A DNA stretch of 64,000 nucleotides from Lentinus brumalis (taxonomy: Eukaryota > Basidiomycota > Agaricomycetes > Polyporales > Polyporaceae): contig MARA01000037.1 of NCBI GenBank assembly GCA_001792895.1, forward strand, positions 248,001 to 312,000. Reading direction: 5' to 3'. The position numbers and the translations under genes are program-made. The notes beneath the pieces are model-generated. The model made no database searches, was not told the DNA's origin, and saw only the letters and a list, made by a program, of their open reading frames with translations. Shown here piece by piece: positions 34,650-45,439 of this stretch (the stretch's first letter is position 1; the number at the start of each line of letters is the position of its first letter).

Positions 34650-37600
34650 TATACCGGCAAGATAGATAGCCCTGGGCTGTCATGGAAGGTAAGTACGTCA
34701 TCTTTGAGGCACAACACAGGTTCCATACTTACCTGTGTCTCAGATGATACCGGCGGACAGTGGAACAAGTCGCCGGCGTGTCCGTGGCCAGCATACTACA
34801 CCTGATCCTCGCACACGACCATCGTCGTTGCCGTGTTTCGACCGTACTGTACTCTGAGGTACGTAGGCTCCCTCGAGTTTCGGGCGGCGGTATGCTGAGT
34901 CGACTTGTCTGTGTAGGTGCGCACCGAGAAACGTGCCTAGAAGAAACAAGGTACCTTGTAAGTCAGGCTACTTCTGCACATCCGGCGATTGCTCACTATG
35001 TAGATGTTGTGATTGCCTAGCGAACGCGTACACTGCGTGCCGCCGCGAAGACGCACTCATGGTGTGCCGGGTCTTGGAGAACATGACCTTGACAGAGGCG
35101 GCTCAGCGTAGCGTCTGTGTGTTGGGACGCAGAGCTGATGTCCAAGTGCCGACAAGTTCGAGAACGCTGCCGGGCCGTCGGTGAACGTGAGCAAGCATAG
35201 TCAGCAGAGGGAGGTATGTCAGATAACATCGGCTTGAAGTTCACCGTTCACTGACCTACGCACAGCAGGTCCGAGCCACGTCTCCGCGTGAACAAGAGAT
35301 CATTGCGAACGTACCGGCGAAATGTAGCGCAGTACTTCGGCGGCTTGGCCAGGTCGCTTTCTCCGGGCTTCAAGTTGGAGTTATCGCTCCTACTTGATGT
35401 CTGTGGCCCTGGTCTGAGTGCAGTTCTCCATTCAGCGCGAGGAGTCAAGACGCGAATGAATGACGGGAGAATGGCGCAGGTCGCAGGTCCGAGATACAGC
35501 AGGCTGCCAGGCGGGTACCTCCGCCCTGACACGAACGTCGATCCGTCGGTTCGCCACCAGCTCTATCAGGTACGTCAGTATTGTTCCCCTTCCTCGTGTA
35601 AGCCAGACAGGACTGACCGGTATTACACCAGATTCGTCAACTTTGATAGCCAGTACGGCATGTTCCTCGCCGGCAGCACGCGTCGTATCCTCATGAAGGG
35701 CGGGTCGCGATTGGACCTACGGGTGTATAGATCGCCTGCTGCAGCACTCCGAGTCAGTAGTACCCGCCGCGACGGTCATAGGCTATCATGAATGTATGTC
35801 AGCTCTCTGAGGCATGTAGATATCCCGTACTGACCAGTACTAGTCCACTTTCAGACGCTTCGTCCGGCGGCGAACAGTCCGCACAAGTCGCCGAGGCCCG
35901 TCATCGCCTTGTCAATGATGCTGGTGCGAATCGACTCTGCGGCAATTGCAAGATATACATGTTCGCGCAAGCTCCCGAAGACTCGCATGCTGAGTTGACC
36001 TGTCTAGAAGTCCACGTGAGGCAGCTAGAATACACAAGATACGACTCTGTGCGCCCGATACTTGCTCACCATTTACAGTTCATGCGAGCGCGATGACTTA
36101 GCATCGCCGCGGAGGTGCGCCTTGCCGTGTGTCGGGGCCTTTCCCAGGGACTGCGTCTAGACCGTGCGGGTGAGTAGACATCGCGCCTGTTCGACCCAGT
36201 CTTCGTGCGACGAGCTGACTCATCTAGATGTCCATATCGAATGCCGACTTACCAGGGTGCCGGCACGCCGACGAGAACGCCGCCTGCCTGCAAAAGGACG
36301 AGGTATGTCAGGCGTGCAAGATATCGAGTTGGCCATTCACTCACTCAAGTTCACAGCATGACCGTTCAGCGCCATGCGACTCTAGTGCGGCTCCGGCTTT
36401 CAGTGCCGTTCGAGCTTGATGTTCACGGCTCTTCGTTGGGTCCAGGCTTCCCAGGCAAGTCGGCACGCAGTCAACACACGATTGGCATAGGAGTTGCAGG
36501 TCCGGGATTCAGGTGAGCGTGCCAGTTCTCGCCTTCGCCGGGATCTTGAGCGTTGACTGACTAGGAGTCGCTGCAGTCGCTCGCTTCCGGCCATGTCGAG
36601 TGGAGAATACCGTCAGTCGGCTCCGGTCCAGAACACCCGCTGGGAGATAGTATGAACTACACTCGTCAGTCCAGCTCCTGCACACGCAATAGTCGAGGGT
36701 ACTCACCGTTCCCTTGCCAGTCCTCCACTCGTCTCAGCCGCGCTTGCCTGATGCACGCCTGTGCACGACATCTGTATGTCCGGAGATGTACAGCTATCTT
36801 GGCGAGGTCCGGAACGGCTGCGGCTGCCGGCGCAACGCAGGTACGTCGTCATACGATTCGACTGGTGGCGCACAGAGACTGAGCGTTTCTTAGAACGCTC
36901 TGCCCGGGTCGTGCGGTCGTGCCCTGGCTGCATCCGACTGTTCGGCGTCCACATCTAGCAGCTGTGCGCCGGACCAAGTAAGGCGCGGTGAGGCTGGAAG
37001 GGCCCGCCGGGGTACGTGTTTTGTTCAGATCAGCGAAGACTGGCGCATCCTGACGAGCCCCAACAGTCGCAGAGCTTGCTGTGGCGGGTGCTACCAGGAC
37101 GATAGCGGGCAGGAACACGGTACGTCAGCCTCGGACTCGCTTCGGCACACGTGAAGACGGAGAACTCACTGGTCGCGGCGCAGGGACGCGCCGCACATGG
37201 AACACACACGACGTCCCTCGACACGTCAGGCGAGACCGGTGTGATGCGAACTCGCTGCGCTGAAGTACGCACGAAATATATTGTGAGTGTCCAGTATCAT
37301 GTCTGCACACCGGCGTGCCCGGAACACACGAGTTGTGGTCATAACGTCCCCAGCAATCGCCCTCGTGGCGGAGGCGGACGCTGTGACATACGCCCGCTGT
37401 GCAAGTGCCGTCGGGCTGTCCAGCAGGACAGCCGCAGCGCGATGAGCAGCGTCGTATCTGCGCGTTCCCCGCGAGAGAAGCAGCGCCGTTCTGCTCAGTA
37501 CCGCGCGTCGTGGACTTGCGGACACGCACTGCACCCAGCTCTGCGACGCATCTCCCAGCAGCCAGGTGCGCAGGCTATGCGTACGGCAGTCGAGCTCCGC

Positions 37601-37734
37601 GTGGTGTCGTCCTCGCGCCCTCACCCCGCCGAGCTCGATTCCGGCCAACTCAGGCTCGTCCATCGTCCGCACGGTGACCCACCATGGTCTGGGGACATCA
37701 CAGACCCGCTATGCTCGTGCACGAGGCCGTACTC
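34650..37734 (+). pseudogene. Intron-rich remnant (gene 3), unit 4, type B with extra ~1.5 kb
   Basis: Up to 35512 this resembles unit 1. It then carries a segment missing from type A, bounded by GGGTAC at 35513-35518 and 37010-37015. That segment includes an intron after the CGCCACCAGCTCTATCAG exon end (donor near 35569, acceptor near 35632) followed by an exon encoding YGMFLAGSTRRILMKGG. The far side (37020-37282) is a diverged relative of 6400-6661 in unit 1. No recognised domain. Confidence 0.4.
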
Positions 37735-38312
37735 GCGAGTTCGCTCCGAGGCACCCGAGCGAGCGACCCGGAGAGACGGTTTTTCGAACCCGTCTGATTG
37801 GCCTGAAAACGCGTCGCATACGATCTTCAGGACCGTACCGGCTCGTCCGCAAGTTTCGCGCGGTCGGGGGAGGAGCGGACGCGGGAGGGCCGTCGCAAGA
37901 CACCGCTCGCCGAAAATGCAATGAAATCGCGCTTTCGGTCGATTTTGCGACGGGCACTGAGCGTCGTGCGAGCGGGTGTCCGCGATGGGAATGTTCAGCG
38001 CGACCCGGGAGCGTTGGTTGGCTGCGAATGGGGCCTGGGTGCGAGAGATAGAGCCGGTTCTGTGCGGCAGGCGGCAGTTCGCGAGGGTGTCGGTGCTGTC
38101 GCCGGCTGTTCCTGGACCGCTGTGCTGATGTACGAGCGTCGCAGAGCATGTGCTAGGTGAGCCTACAGCATGCTCGTCCAGTTGAATCGGAGGATGGGAT
38201 GGTCCGGGGACGGCGGAGTCGAGTCGGTGGCTGGCGACAAGCAATGAAATCGCGATTTGGACGCGATTCTCGAGCTCCGCGGATTGGCGCGAGACCGGCT
38301 CGTACGGTCCCG
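37735..38312. repeat. Diverged 323-bp subrepeats, unit 4 (two anchors)
   Basis: Anchors at 37915 and 38238, spacing 323. One monomer fewer than in type A units; the sequence before the first anchor is a diverged form of the type A monomer (TTTTTCGAACCCGTC against GTTTCGAACCCGGC). Confidence 0.68.
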
Positions 38313-39651
38313 GGGAGGTGCAGGCGTGTCTTGACGCTGTGTCGGGACGCGTCTGGAGCTCTGCGGGGTGCGATACTTGCGGATTTGTGGGTGAGAGCGC
38401 GGTAATTCGAGGATGGCGCGACGTACCGTTGTCCCCTGCGCACGGGGCGCATATCCCCATGTTCGTACAGCATGTGGCTATCGAACGCATACGGCTGCGC
38501 ATGTATGCGTTGCGATATGCGGCCGGGGTGCGCGTATTTTGCGGCCGCGCTGCCAGAACACGATGCAGCGGGCCGTGTTGCGCCGGGGTCGCGGCGCAGA
38601 CTGTCTCCGATGTCGCGGGGATGGCATGGTATGCTTGAAAGTTCTTGATGGCGCGGGGGTAGTGCACGGCGAGCAAGCCTGGATTCTTGCTTTGTGGTGG
38701 AGACCGCGGTCTGCGGCGTGCACGCGGCGGCCACGCAGGCCGGCTATGAGAGGTGGGTAGAAATATCAGCAGCAGACGGAGTGAGCGTGAGGGGTACTGT
38801 ACTGCGAGCCGGGAGGGGAGCGTGGCCGGGACTGCTTTGTGCGCGCACTTTCGCGTGACAGCACAGCGCTGAAAGTTGGTGAGGGCACTCACCTGATGCT
38901 CAACGCGCTTCCCTCCAAGTGGCCAGGGGGCAGGACGAGTCGGCGGTTGAGGTGAGATTTGCATCGGACGAGGGATATGGCGTGTTTGAAAAAGGTGTAT
39001 TCGGGGAGCTTACTACATCGTGTATACGCGAAATACGCACTCGTCTACCGCACGACCAACAGACAGAACATCGTGCCTGGGAGGGCGGGAGAGCGGCGAG
39101 CGGCGCCTGAGTGCGTGCTTGGAGTGCGCACGGCTGAGAGTCTTGAGCAGGGCAGCCCAGGTGCGGCCAGAGCGTGCGTTGAGCGTGGTCGAAGGAGGGC
39201 GACGGTGGCCGTCTGCGGTGTCGAGAGCGGGACGTGAGCCAATCACAGCTCTTGGCACGGGGCGGGATCGGGGCGCTTCGAGGAGGAAGGGAGGACGCAG
39301 TGGACGTGGAGAGACGCAGTGGACGGGGATACGCACAGAAGAGAGAGTCTGTCGTCCAATCCCGAGTCCGCCAGCCGATAACACATGTCTCGCTGGGTCC
39401 GTTCGCGCCAGGGCGGATCTTGGGCACTGGAGTGCGCTGTGGGCCACTCTAGCTCTGGCGACGTCGGGCGGATATTAGACAGCACCGATGGGTGTGTCTT
39501 GCATGGGCTCTCCGCTAGGAATGGCGGGAAAGCAGATCCCAGATGGTCCACGTGACCGGTAGTATGTCATAAGGTGTAGCGCGTCCAAGTCGGCATTCCC
39601 TTCACCTCCACCTCTACTCTTCCTTGCTCACCGTCTCTATCCCCGACCGCC
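38313..39651 (+). promoter_or_regulatory. Upstream region and promoter of hexokinase unit 5
   Basis: CCAAT at 39239-39243; leader of the second kind (GTCGGCATTCCCTTCACC). About 50 bp around 39060-39110 are lost or rearranged relative to unit 1. Confidence 0.55.
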
Positions 39652-41077
39652 ATGAGCAAGACCCACGCGGCTTATGCGCCCTCGTCCGACGCCAGCCGCC
39701 GCATCCTCGACGAAATCGAGGAGCAGTTTCCGCTTGACCAAGGAGGACCTCACGCGTATAACTACCCAGTTCCTCGAGGACTTCTCGCTCGGTCTCAGAG
39801 AGTACAACCACCCGATGGCCATGATGTACGTCCTGGGTGATCTCGCAAGTGCAGCATGCATTCACGCGATAAGCTCTGCAGCCCGACATTCGTGACCGGA
39901 GTACCGAACGGTTCAGAACTGGGTGAGTCTTCAGCTATCTCCTACCTACCTTGGCCCCTCCTTCCCCCTGCTCGCTGCCTGCGTATCATGCCTATCGCGC
40001 AACAGGAGCCGTGCAAACAACGGTCGTCTTCCGCATTGACGCGCTCTCGTACGAGTCTTGGATTCGCGCGCTCCTTATGGCAGTTTGCTCTGGCATCAAG
40101 AAGCTCCATTGCGTCCAGCGACCGAGATTACGCACTCGGCGTAACCCATCCATCGATATGACAAGTATGGGAGCGCAGCTCACCGGCAGTTCGTCCCTTC
40201 GTGCGGGATGCGCGACTGTGCGCGCCGTCCCTGGGTTCTCAGGGCGTCGCGTACGCGCGCAGCATTTCCTCCGTTCTCTGGCTTGTGTCACAGGACCGCG
40301 AAGAATGCGAAGTTTTGCATGCGAAGTCGCGGTACCTTTTGCGTGACGACGTCATACTTGGGCTCGGACGTCCTTGATCTTGTCGAGCGCTTCCGAGATC
40401 CCGAACTGATCTGACGGCCTTGCAGAACATTTCTCGCGCTCGATCTCGGCGGAACAAACCTGTACGAGTCCACGCCCTCATATAGGCTTGCGTGATAATA
40501 ACCTTCACCGCCGTCCAGGCGAGTCTGCGAAGTCGAGCTACTCGGCAACCACGAGTTCGTCTTGAGGCAGCAGAAGTACAAGGTGTCGGATGCCTGAAGA
40601 CAGGAGAGGCCACTGCTCTGTTTGGTGAGTGATATGCCCAATCGCCATGCGCGGACGCGTAGCTTACTGTAGCCGAAACGTACCGCAGATTACTGGCCGA
40701 TTCCGTCGACGCCTTCCTGACCGAGTACGCTTCCGCCGTCCCTTCAAGTCCCTCATCCGAACGAGGCAATCCGTTCGCGTCCCCATCGCTGTCGGAAGAG
40801 CCGGCGGTTCCTCTTGGCCTTACATTCAGCTTCCCCGTCGAACAAACTGCTCTCAACGAAGGAAGATCCTGACTTGGACGAAAGGCTTCGCTGCGAAGAA
40901 CGCCATCGCGGTGAGTTGCTCCAGGACGCCTTCGCGACGCATCTGGCCCTGGTGAACGATGCGAGTCCGGCGGCGGCGGACTGCGGCGGCATGTGTAGAC
41001 AGCGGAATATATCTGTTCGCGCGATTCGCGGTGGATCTCGGGTGTGCGATCGTATCGTCGACGAGGACCTGCCGATA
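39652..41077 (+). pseudogene. HXK: Hexokinase 5' part, unit 5, several frameshifts
   Basis: Exons are 39652-39825, 39882-39922, 40426-40461, 40519-40624 and 40689 onward. There is an extra T in exon 1 (CAGTTTCCGC near 39727), a missing A in exon 2 (TTCAGAACTGG), a missing C in exon 4 (GATGCCTGAAG), the short ATTACTGG start of exon 5, and a missing base near 40863. All splice sites are kept. Broken as written; the count of one-base indels is unusually high for a copy whose splice sites are all intact. Confidence 0.8.
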
Positions 41078-44000
41078 AAAACGTTGGAAAGGGCGGTTTC
41101 GGGGCCATATAGAAACGTAGAGTCTTCTCCTAGATGGTGTGCCCTCTGCGCGGACTTCTGCGTGCAATGGCTTCTGCGGACTCGGATTTGGGCTATGGAG
41201 TACATGCAGCAGCGAGAGAAATACACGACTTCCCCAGAGCTCCCGCCCGCAACCCGCTCGAAAACGCTCCCTGCAGGAGCATTGATACGGGCGCCTATCC
41301 AAGGGACTCGACGCGATCTCGTGTCTCGGCGCGTCCTGCGCGTCCCTCCCGCCACCACTGCCTCCGTCCCTCTTGCCCGCCACACGCGACGCTGCTCGGA
41401 ACTTGACAACCGTACTCACAGGTAAGCGGCGTCCGTTGCGACGGACGCGCTCTGGAACACGTACTTACCTGATTGCAGCGTACACGCCTCACTCCGCACG
41501 ACGCGACGCCTGCTCCAAGCATCGGGCTTCGTGCACTATGGTGCCGGTGAGTCGCTGCACACCCCGACCTTTGAGGCCCGCAGGCTGGCGTCCGGAACGG
41601 AGGAGGTAGGCTGTGCATCCAGTGAGTAGTACGTACGCATATTGGAGTCGCGTTCGCGTCGAGCTTCGCGCAGTGCAGTCGGCAAGTCGCGGAGCAGCTT
41701 GAATCTACGCACAGGTGAGTAGCCGTATGCGGGAGAAGGCTGAAACGTACCGTTCGCGCCTGTCCTGCTCGCGGCAGTAGGACGACTCCGAGTCCGGATG
41801 CATGGACTGTAATCGTCTTCGCGTCGACGGCAGCCGGTGAGTCCAGGTACCATGTTCTTGAATGAGCCGAAACATACCGTTCTAGCGGACAGGCACGGAG
41901 TCTGAGCTGCTCGAGTCCGGGGCCGGCGAAACTCTGCTTCAGGTAGGTCCTATCGGTAAGTACGACTCCCGGGTGATCAGCAAGCAGGTGCGTACCTTCG
42001 AGCCTCTCTCTCCGAGTCTCTCGGCTTGCCTCGCATATTGCGGACGCGTCAGTCAGTAGATCTGCTAGAACATCAGTCAGATTGGAATTGATACGCAGAA
42101 CGACCAAGCGCATGAGTGTACTCACAGGTAGGTCGATCTTGCGGCCGCAGAGCTCAGCACGGCCAAGCCGTGCGGGCAGCAAACACTACGGCTCATGGTT
42201 GCTTCTGGAAATGACGGACCCGCGCCGCCGCGGCAGCAGACAGCGCAGCCTTCGAGTCCGAGAGCTGCTCGAGTCGCAGATATCGCCCAACCTCGGCATC
42301 GCATACCCTCCCGTCTCGTCCCACATCGTAGTTACTCTGTAGAGTTTCGCCTACCATAGGGCCATGCCCTCGAGGGCAATAAACACGGATACAAAGAAAG
42401 AAAGAAAGAAAGATATCGCCCAGCGGCTGGGACGCCTGCGTGCACAGTAGGGTTTGAGTGCACAGGACAGAGTGAGCAGGTCGTGTGCACCATGCGCGGA
42501 AGGGACTATGCTAGCATGAACACTTCAGATGGATTTGGGAGCAGCTCACCTTTGCCTCCAGCGATCCCGACCGTCGTCCCGCAGTCCACGCGTCGCAGAT
42601 GATATGGAGAGTGCAGGACGGCCATGTGTGGCGAGGACGGCAAGGCTGGCCGAGGCTGCAATGTCGTGAGGGGGAGAACATTGTCGCATTGGAGAGGGGA
42701 AGAGGCGTCTCGACGGTAGGTTATGATGCCAGCGACGGGGACATATGGGAACTAGGGACTTGGGAGGGAATATCACGCCGTGCGGAGGTATATTTTCGGG
42801 CAGGTTGGCCGTACGGCCGGTGGGTGGCTTAGATGGCGGCTCCAATCTGTATGGGCGAATAGTGCAGCGGCCGGCCAGACACTGTAAGTCGTGCGGTGAC
42901 TGCCGGACGGGTAGAGTAGATAGATGCTCTGGAATGTTGTATCAGCGGGATGATAGACGAGGTCCAACCGCAACTTATCAAATATGGTCTGCATCAACAC
43001 GGTCATTATGCCCGTGGGCCTTCACGAGCTGCACGTAGCCCCGCAATCTCCGCCGTCTAGCGAGTATCGCCCTCGCTTCGCATGCCGTCAGAATCCAGAT
43101 GGTTGACTCCAGCACCTGAGCATGATGCCGCTGGGATCCCTCAACTCTTCAGTGACCATCCTGGAGCACAATCAGACCGTGACAGAATATATGAGATATA
43201 CAGTACTTAGCTCTGTATGCCAGTGCATGGTTGCGCCCTACACAGTGGTGTGCATCTCGGGGTTGAGCCGCTTTAATCAGGCCTTGTAATATGTCAGCCT
43301 CAGCATCCTCGCCCTGGGGACGCTAAACGTAGCCGGGAGCCTAGGCTGCCAGCATCATGACCTCATCCAGATGCCGCGTTGTGAACTTGTTACTTGAGCT
43401 CATCACGCTCATCAAATTTGCTATGGCTAGTAGGATCCGCCGCCGCCAGGCAGTCATCGGTCAAGCGCAGGCCGTAAGTCTGCACAAAGCATGCTACATT
43501 GGAAGCACTATTCCTGGAGCTCTCCGCAATAAATTGTGGGATAGGACAAAAGCAGACACTGCGGACAATGTCCGAGTCTGAGTCTGGCAGATTGCAACTT
43601 AGCTCACTGTGTTCATTCTGTAATATAGCTCAGGCAAGGATACGCACCAGCCAGCTAGGAGTGTGTAAGGATGAGAGACGAAGCAAGATCGTGAGAGCGA
43701 GTTTCGGAGATGAGTCCAAACCTGGCAGTGCTGCTTGGCTTCACCACTACGCCTTGCACAGATCTGGATCTGGGCGGCCTTCCGCCACCTCTACACCTTC
43801 GTACATCGCGCACAACCGCAGTTGGCATGCCAGAAGCACCTCAGAAGGCTCACTGGTAGTGCTCTACTGGTACTGAGACATGAGAAGTGGCAAGTCTTAT
43901 TAAACCTCACTCTGTGTCTCCATTTGTCCGCAAATGACTTGTTTCTCGCTAGATCGCGGCGTAAACATGTTTGTAGCATATGCAATTATGCTGAGGCCAT

Positions 44001-44423
44001 AGGAGACACCCATACTGGGTAAGACTAATGCTACGTCTCTGGTGATGTCTACTTGCTGACTGGGAACACGGGATACACGGAACTAGCTGCAGTTCTCCGC
44101 CCGCCACTGCAACCGCCTGCTCAGCATCCCCACAATCTCTTCGTAATTCCAAGCCTCCCCAATTGATGCATCACAAAGCGCCCATTTAGGCGAGCAGCGC
44201 CCCCAATTTTGCGAACGTCGGAACACACGCTAATGCTTGGAATATCCAGGTCTTCCGCTTCCCACTCCCATTAGCCCACCCTCTCCAGCCGAGCTTGCGC
44301 TGTCGCGTTCTGGTTGGTCCGCCACCAGCGATGACTCATACTCGTGCTACAAGCTCCGGAAGCTCTTGTAATCTGCATGAGGAGTCTCGCGGGGTCCCGC
44401 AGCCCGATGAGACCCTCCAAGTG
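41078..44423. other. Decayed region after hexokinase, unit 5
   Basis: Same content plus the retroposon fragment at 42290-42422. A short intron is convincing at 41421-41477 (GTAAGC to TTGCAG); the flanking frames are not continuous. Confidence 0.4.
42290..42422 (+). mobile_element. 3' fragment of a retroposon with (AAAG)n tail, unit 5
   Basis: A 133-bp insertion (counting one target copy) interrupts sequence that is continuous in units 1-4. It is flanked by the direct repeat ATATCGCCCA at 42280-42289 and 42413-42422, extendable to AGATATCGCCCA. The insert contains AATAAA near its 3' end and finishes in a run of AAAG (42393-42412). A target-site duplication plus a simple-repeat tail is the mark of a 5'-truncated LINE or a SINE. 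Too short to assign to a family. Confidence 0.7.
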
Positions 44424-44515
44424 TATATATACCATGCTCTCCTTCTCCTCTCCGACACACATCCCCTCCATCTCCCAGTGCCTCCGCCTCCTTCCCACCC
44501 TCTACATTCTTTGCA
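44424..44515 (+). promoter_or_regulatory. TATA box and CT-rich leader of gene 2, unit 5
   Basis: TATATATA at 44424-44431. The sequence after it reads CCATG rather than CTGTG, adding an upstream ATG. Main ATG at 44516. Confidence 0.5.
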
Positions 44516-45414
44516 ATGCTATATTTGCTACTACTCTTGCACACTGTCCCCTTGCTGCTTCTATCCTCCCGGTCACTAGCAGTGCGTGCACCGTGCATGA
44601 TCACTGTCACGGTACTACCCTCGGCCCTATGCAGACTCGCAACACATCTCATCAGTCACTCCGACTCACCTCGCGTGCGTTCCTGGCCTTGTTTACTCAC
44701 GTCTCAACTCTCTCCAGGTCCAGTTTGATGACCAGGAGGGCGACCACTGGCATTGACCGGCAATGCCATTCATGAATCATGTGGTAAGTATGTCCCCACC
44801 TTCCTATCCTACACACCGCTGACGCCCCGATATCTTTCAGGGTACGCACTCGGATCTCTTACAGTCATGTCGCCGTCGCGGTACATTGCTCCTCGGCGGT
44901 CCACTGACATGTGTTGCGCAGGTGAGAACTTGTTCGTGGTGAGCATTGCTTTCCGGTGGTGATCTACCGGCAACTAATACTATACTTGAACTCTCCAGCC
45001 CGCACCAGCCTTCCCCACAGCTGACCGACATCCCTCAGAAATTGCTTGCCGCTCCGGCGGTCCCAGGTGAAGCGGGGAGCGGTCGTCCCCAGCAGGTGTG
45101 TCATGCGAATGATGCAACTGCGACATGTGATGACTGTTCGCGTCCAGAACTGCTGCCCCAACACGAGCTCGCCCTGCGCTGCTACTCAGGTATGTCAGTT
45201 TCGTCGTTTCCATATACTAGAACTGATCACCGGTCCATATGTGCGGCTTGTTCCTCAGCAGTACGTACTGCCGGGAGCCGGACTCTGCTCCGCTGTTGCC
45301 CTGGTCGCCGCTGGCTGTCGCATCGGAGATCCCGTACAAACGGATGGTGAGTTGTATCTCCACGGAGGTCCGATCGGAATCTTGACCTACTCGCGCGCAG
45401 GGAACGCCGCCTGA
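44516..45414 (+). pseudogene. Gene 2, unit 5, stop in exon B
   Basis: The frame from the outer ATG 44516 is continuous through the leucine-rich start and exon A into exon B, where an inserted segment gives GDHWH and TGA at 44754-44756. Downstream exons keep their splice sites. The NCC/GAGLCSAVALVAAGC segment is followed by an intron and a final exon ending TGA 45412-45414. Confidence 0.38.
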
Positions 45415-45439
45415 GTAAGTACTCCGATTGGACTCGGCA

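Larger units (their letters stand above)
29027..39651 (+). repeat. Tandem array unit 4 (type B, mosaic, 10625 bp)
   Basis: The hexokinase head is that of units 1-3, but from about 35512 the unit carries the type B block and is ~0.9 kb longer than type A units. The stretch 30480-34900 has many short deletions. It lies at the A/B boundary of the array and looks recombinant. Confidence 0.95.

Noticed and set aside
37621..38964. 447-codon minus-strand ORF, and similar 200-300-codon ORFs before each hexokinase
   Set aside because: They overlap equally long ORFs in other frames, are Arg/Pro/Ser-rich, break freely between copies and reflect few stops in GC-rich DNA.
45100..45350. Hydrophobin-like Cys pattern in gene 2 (NCC, then GLCSAV and AAGC)
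   Set aside because: The eight-cysteine spacing is not met, and units 1-3 have Arg in place of the second Cys.
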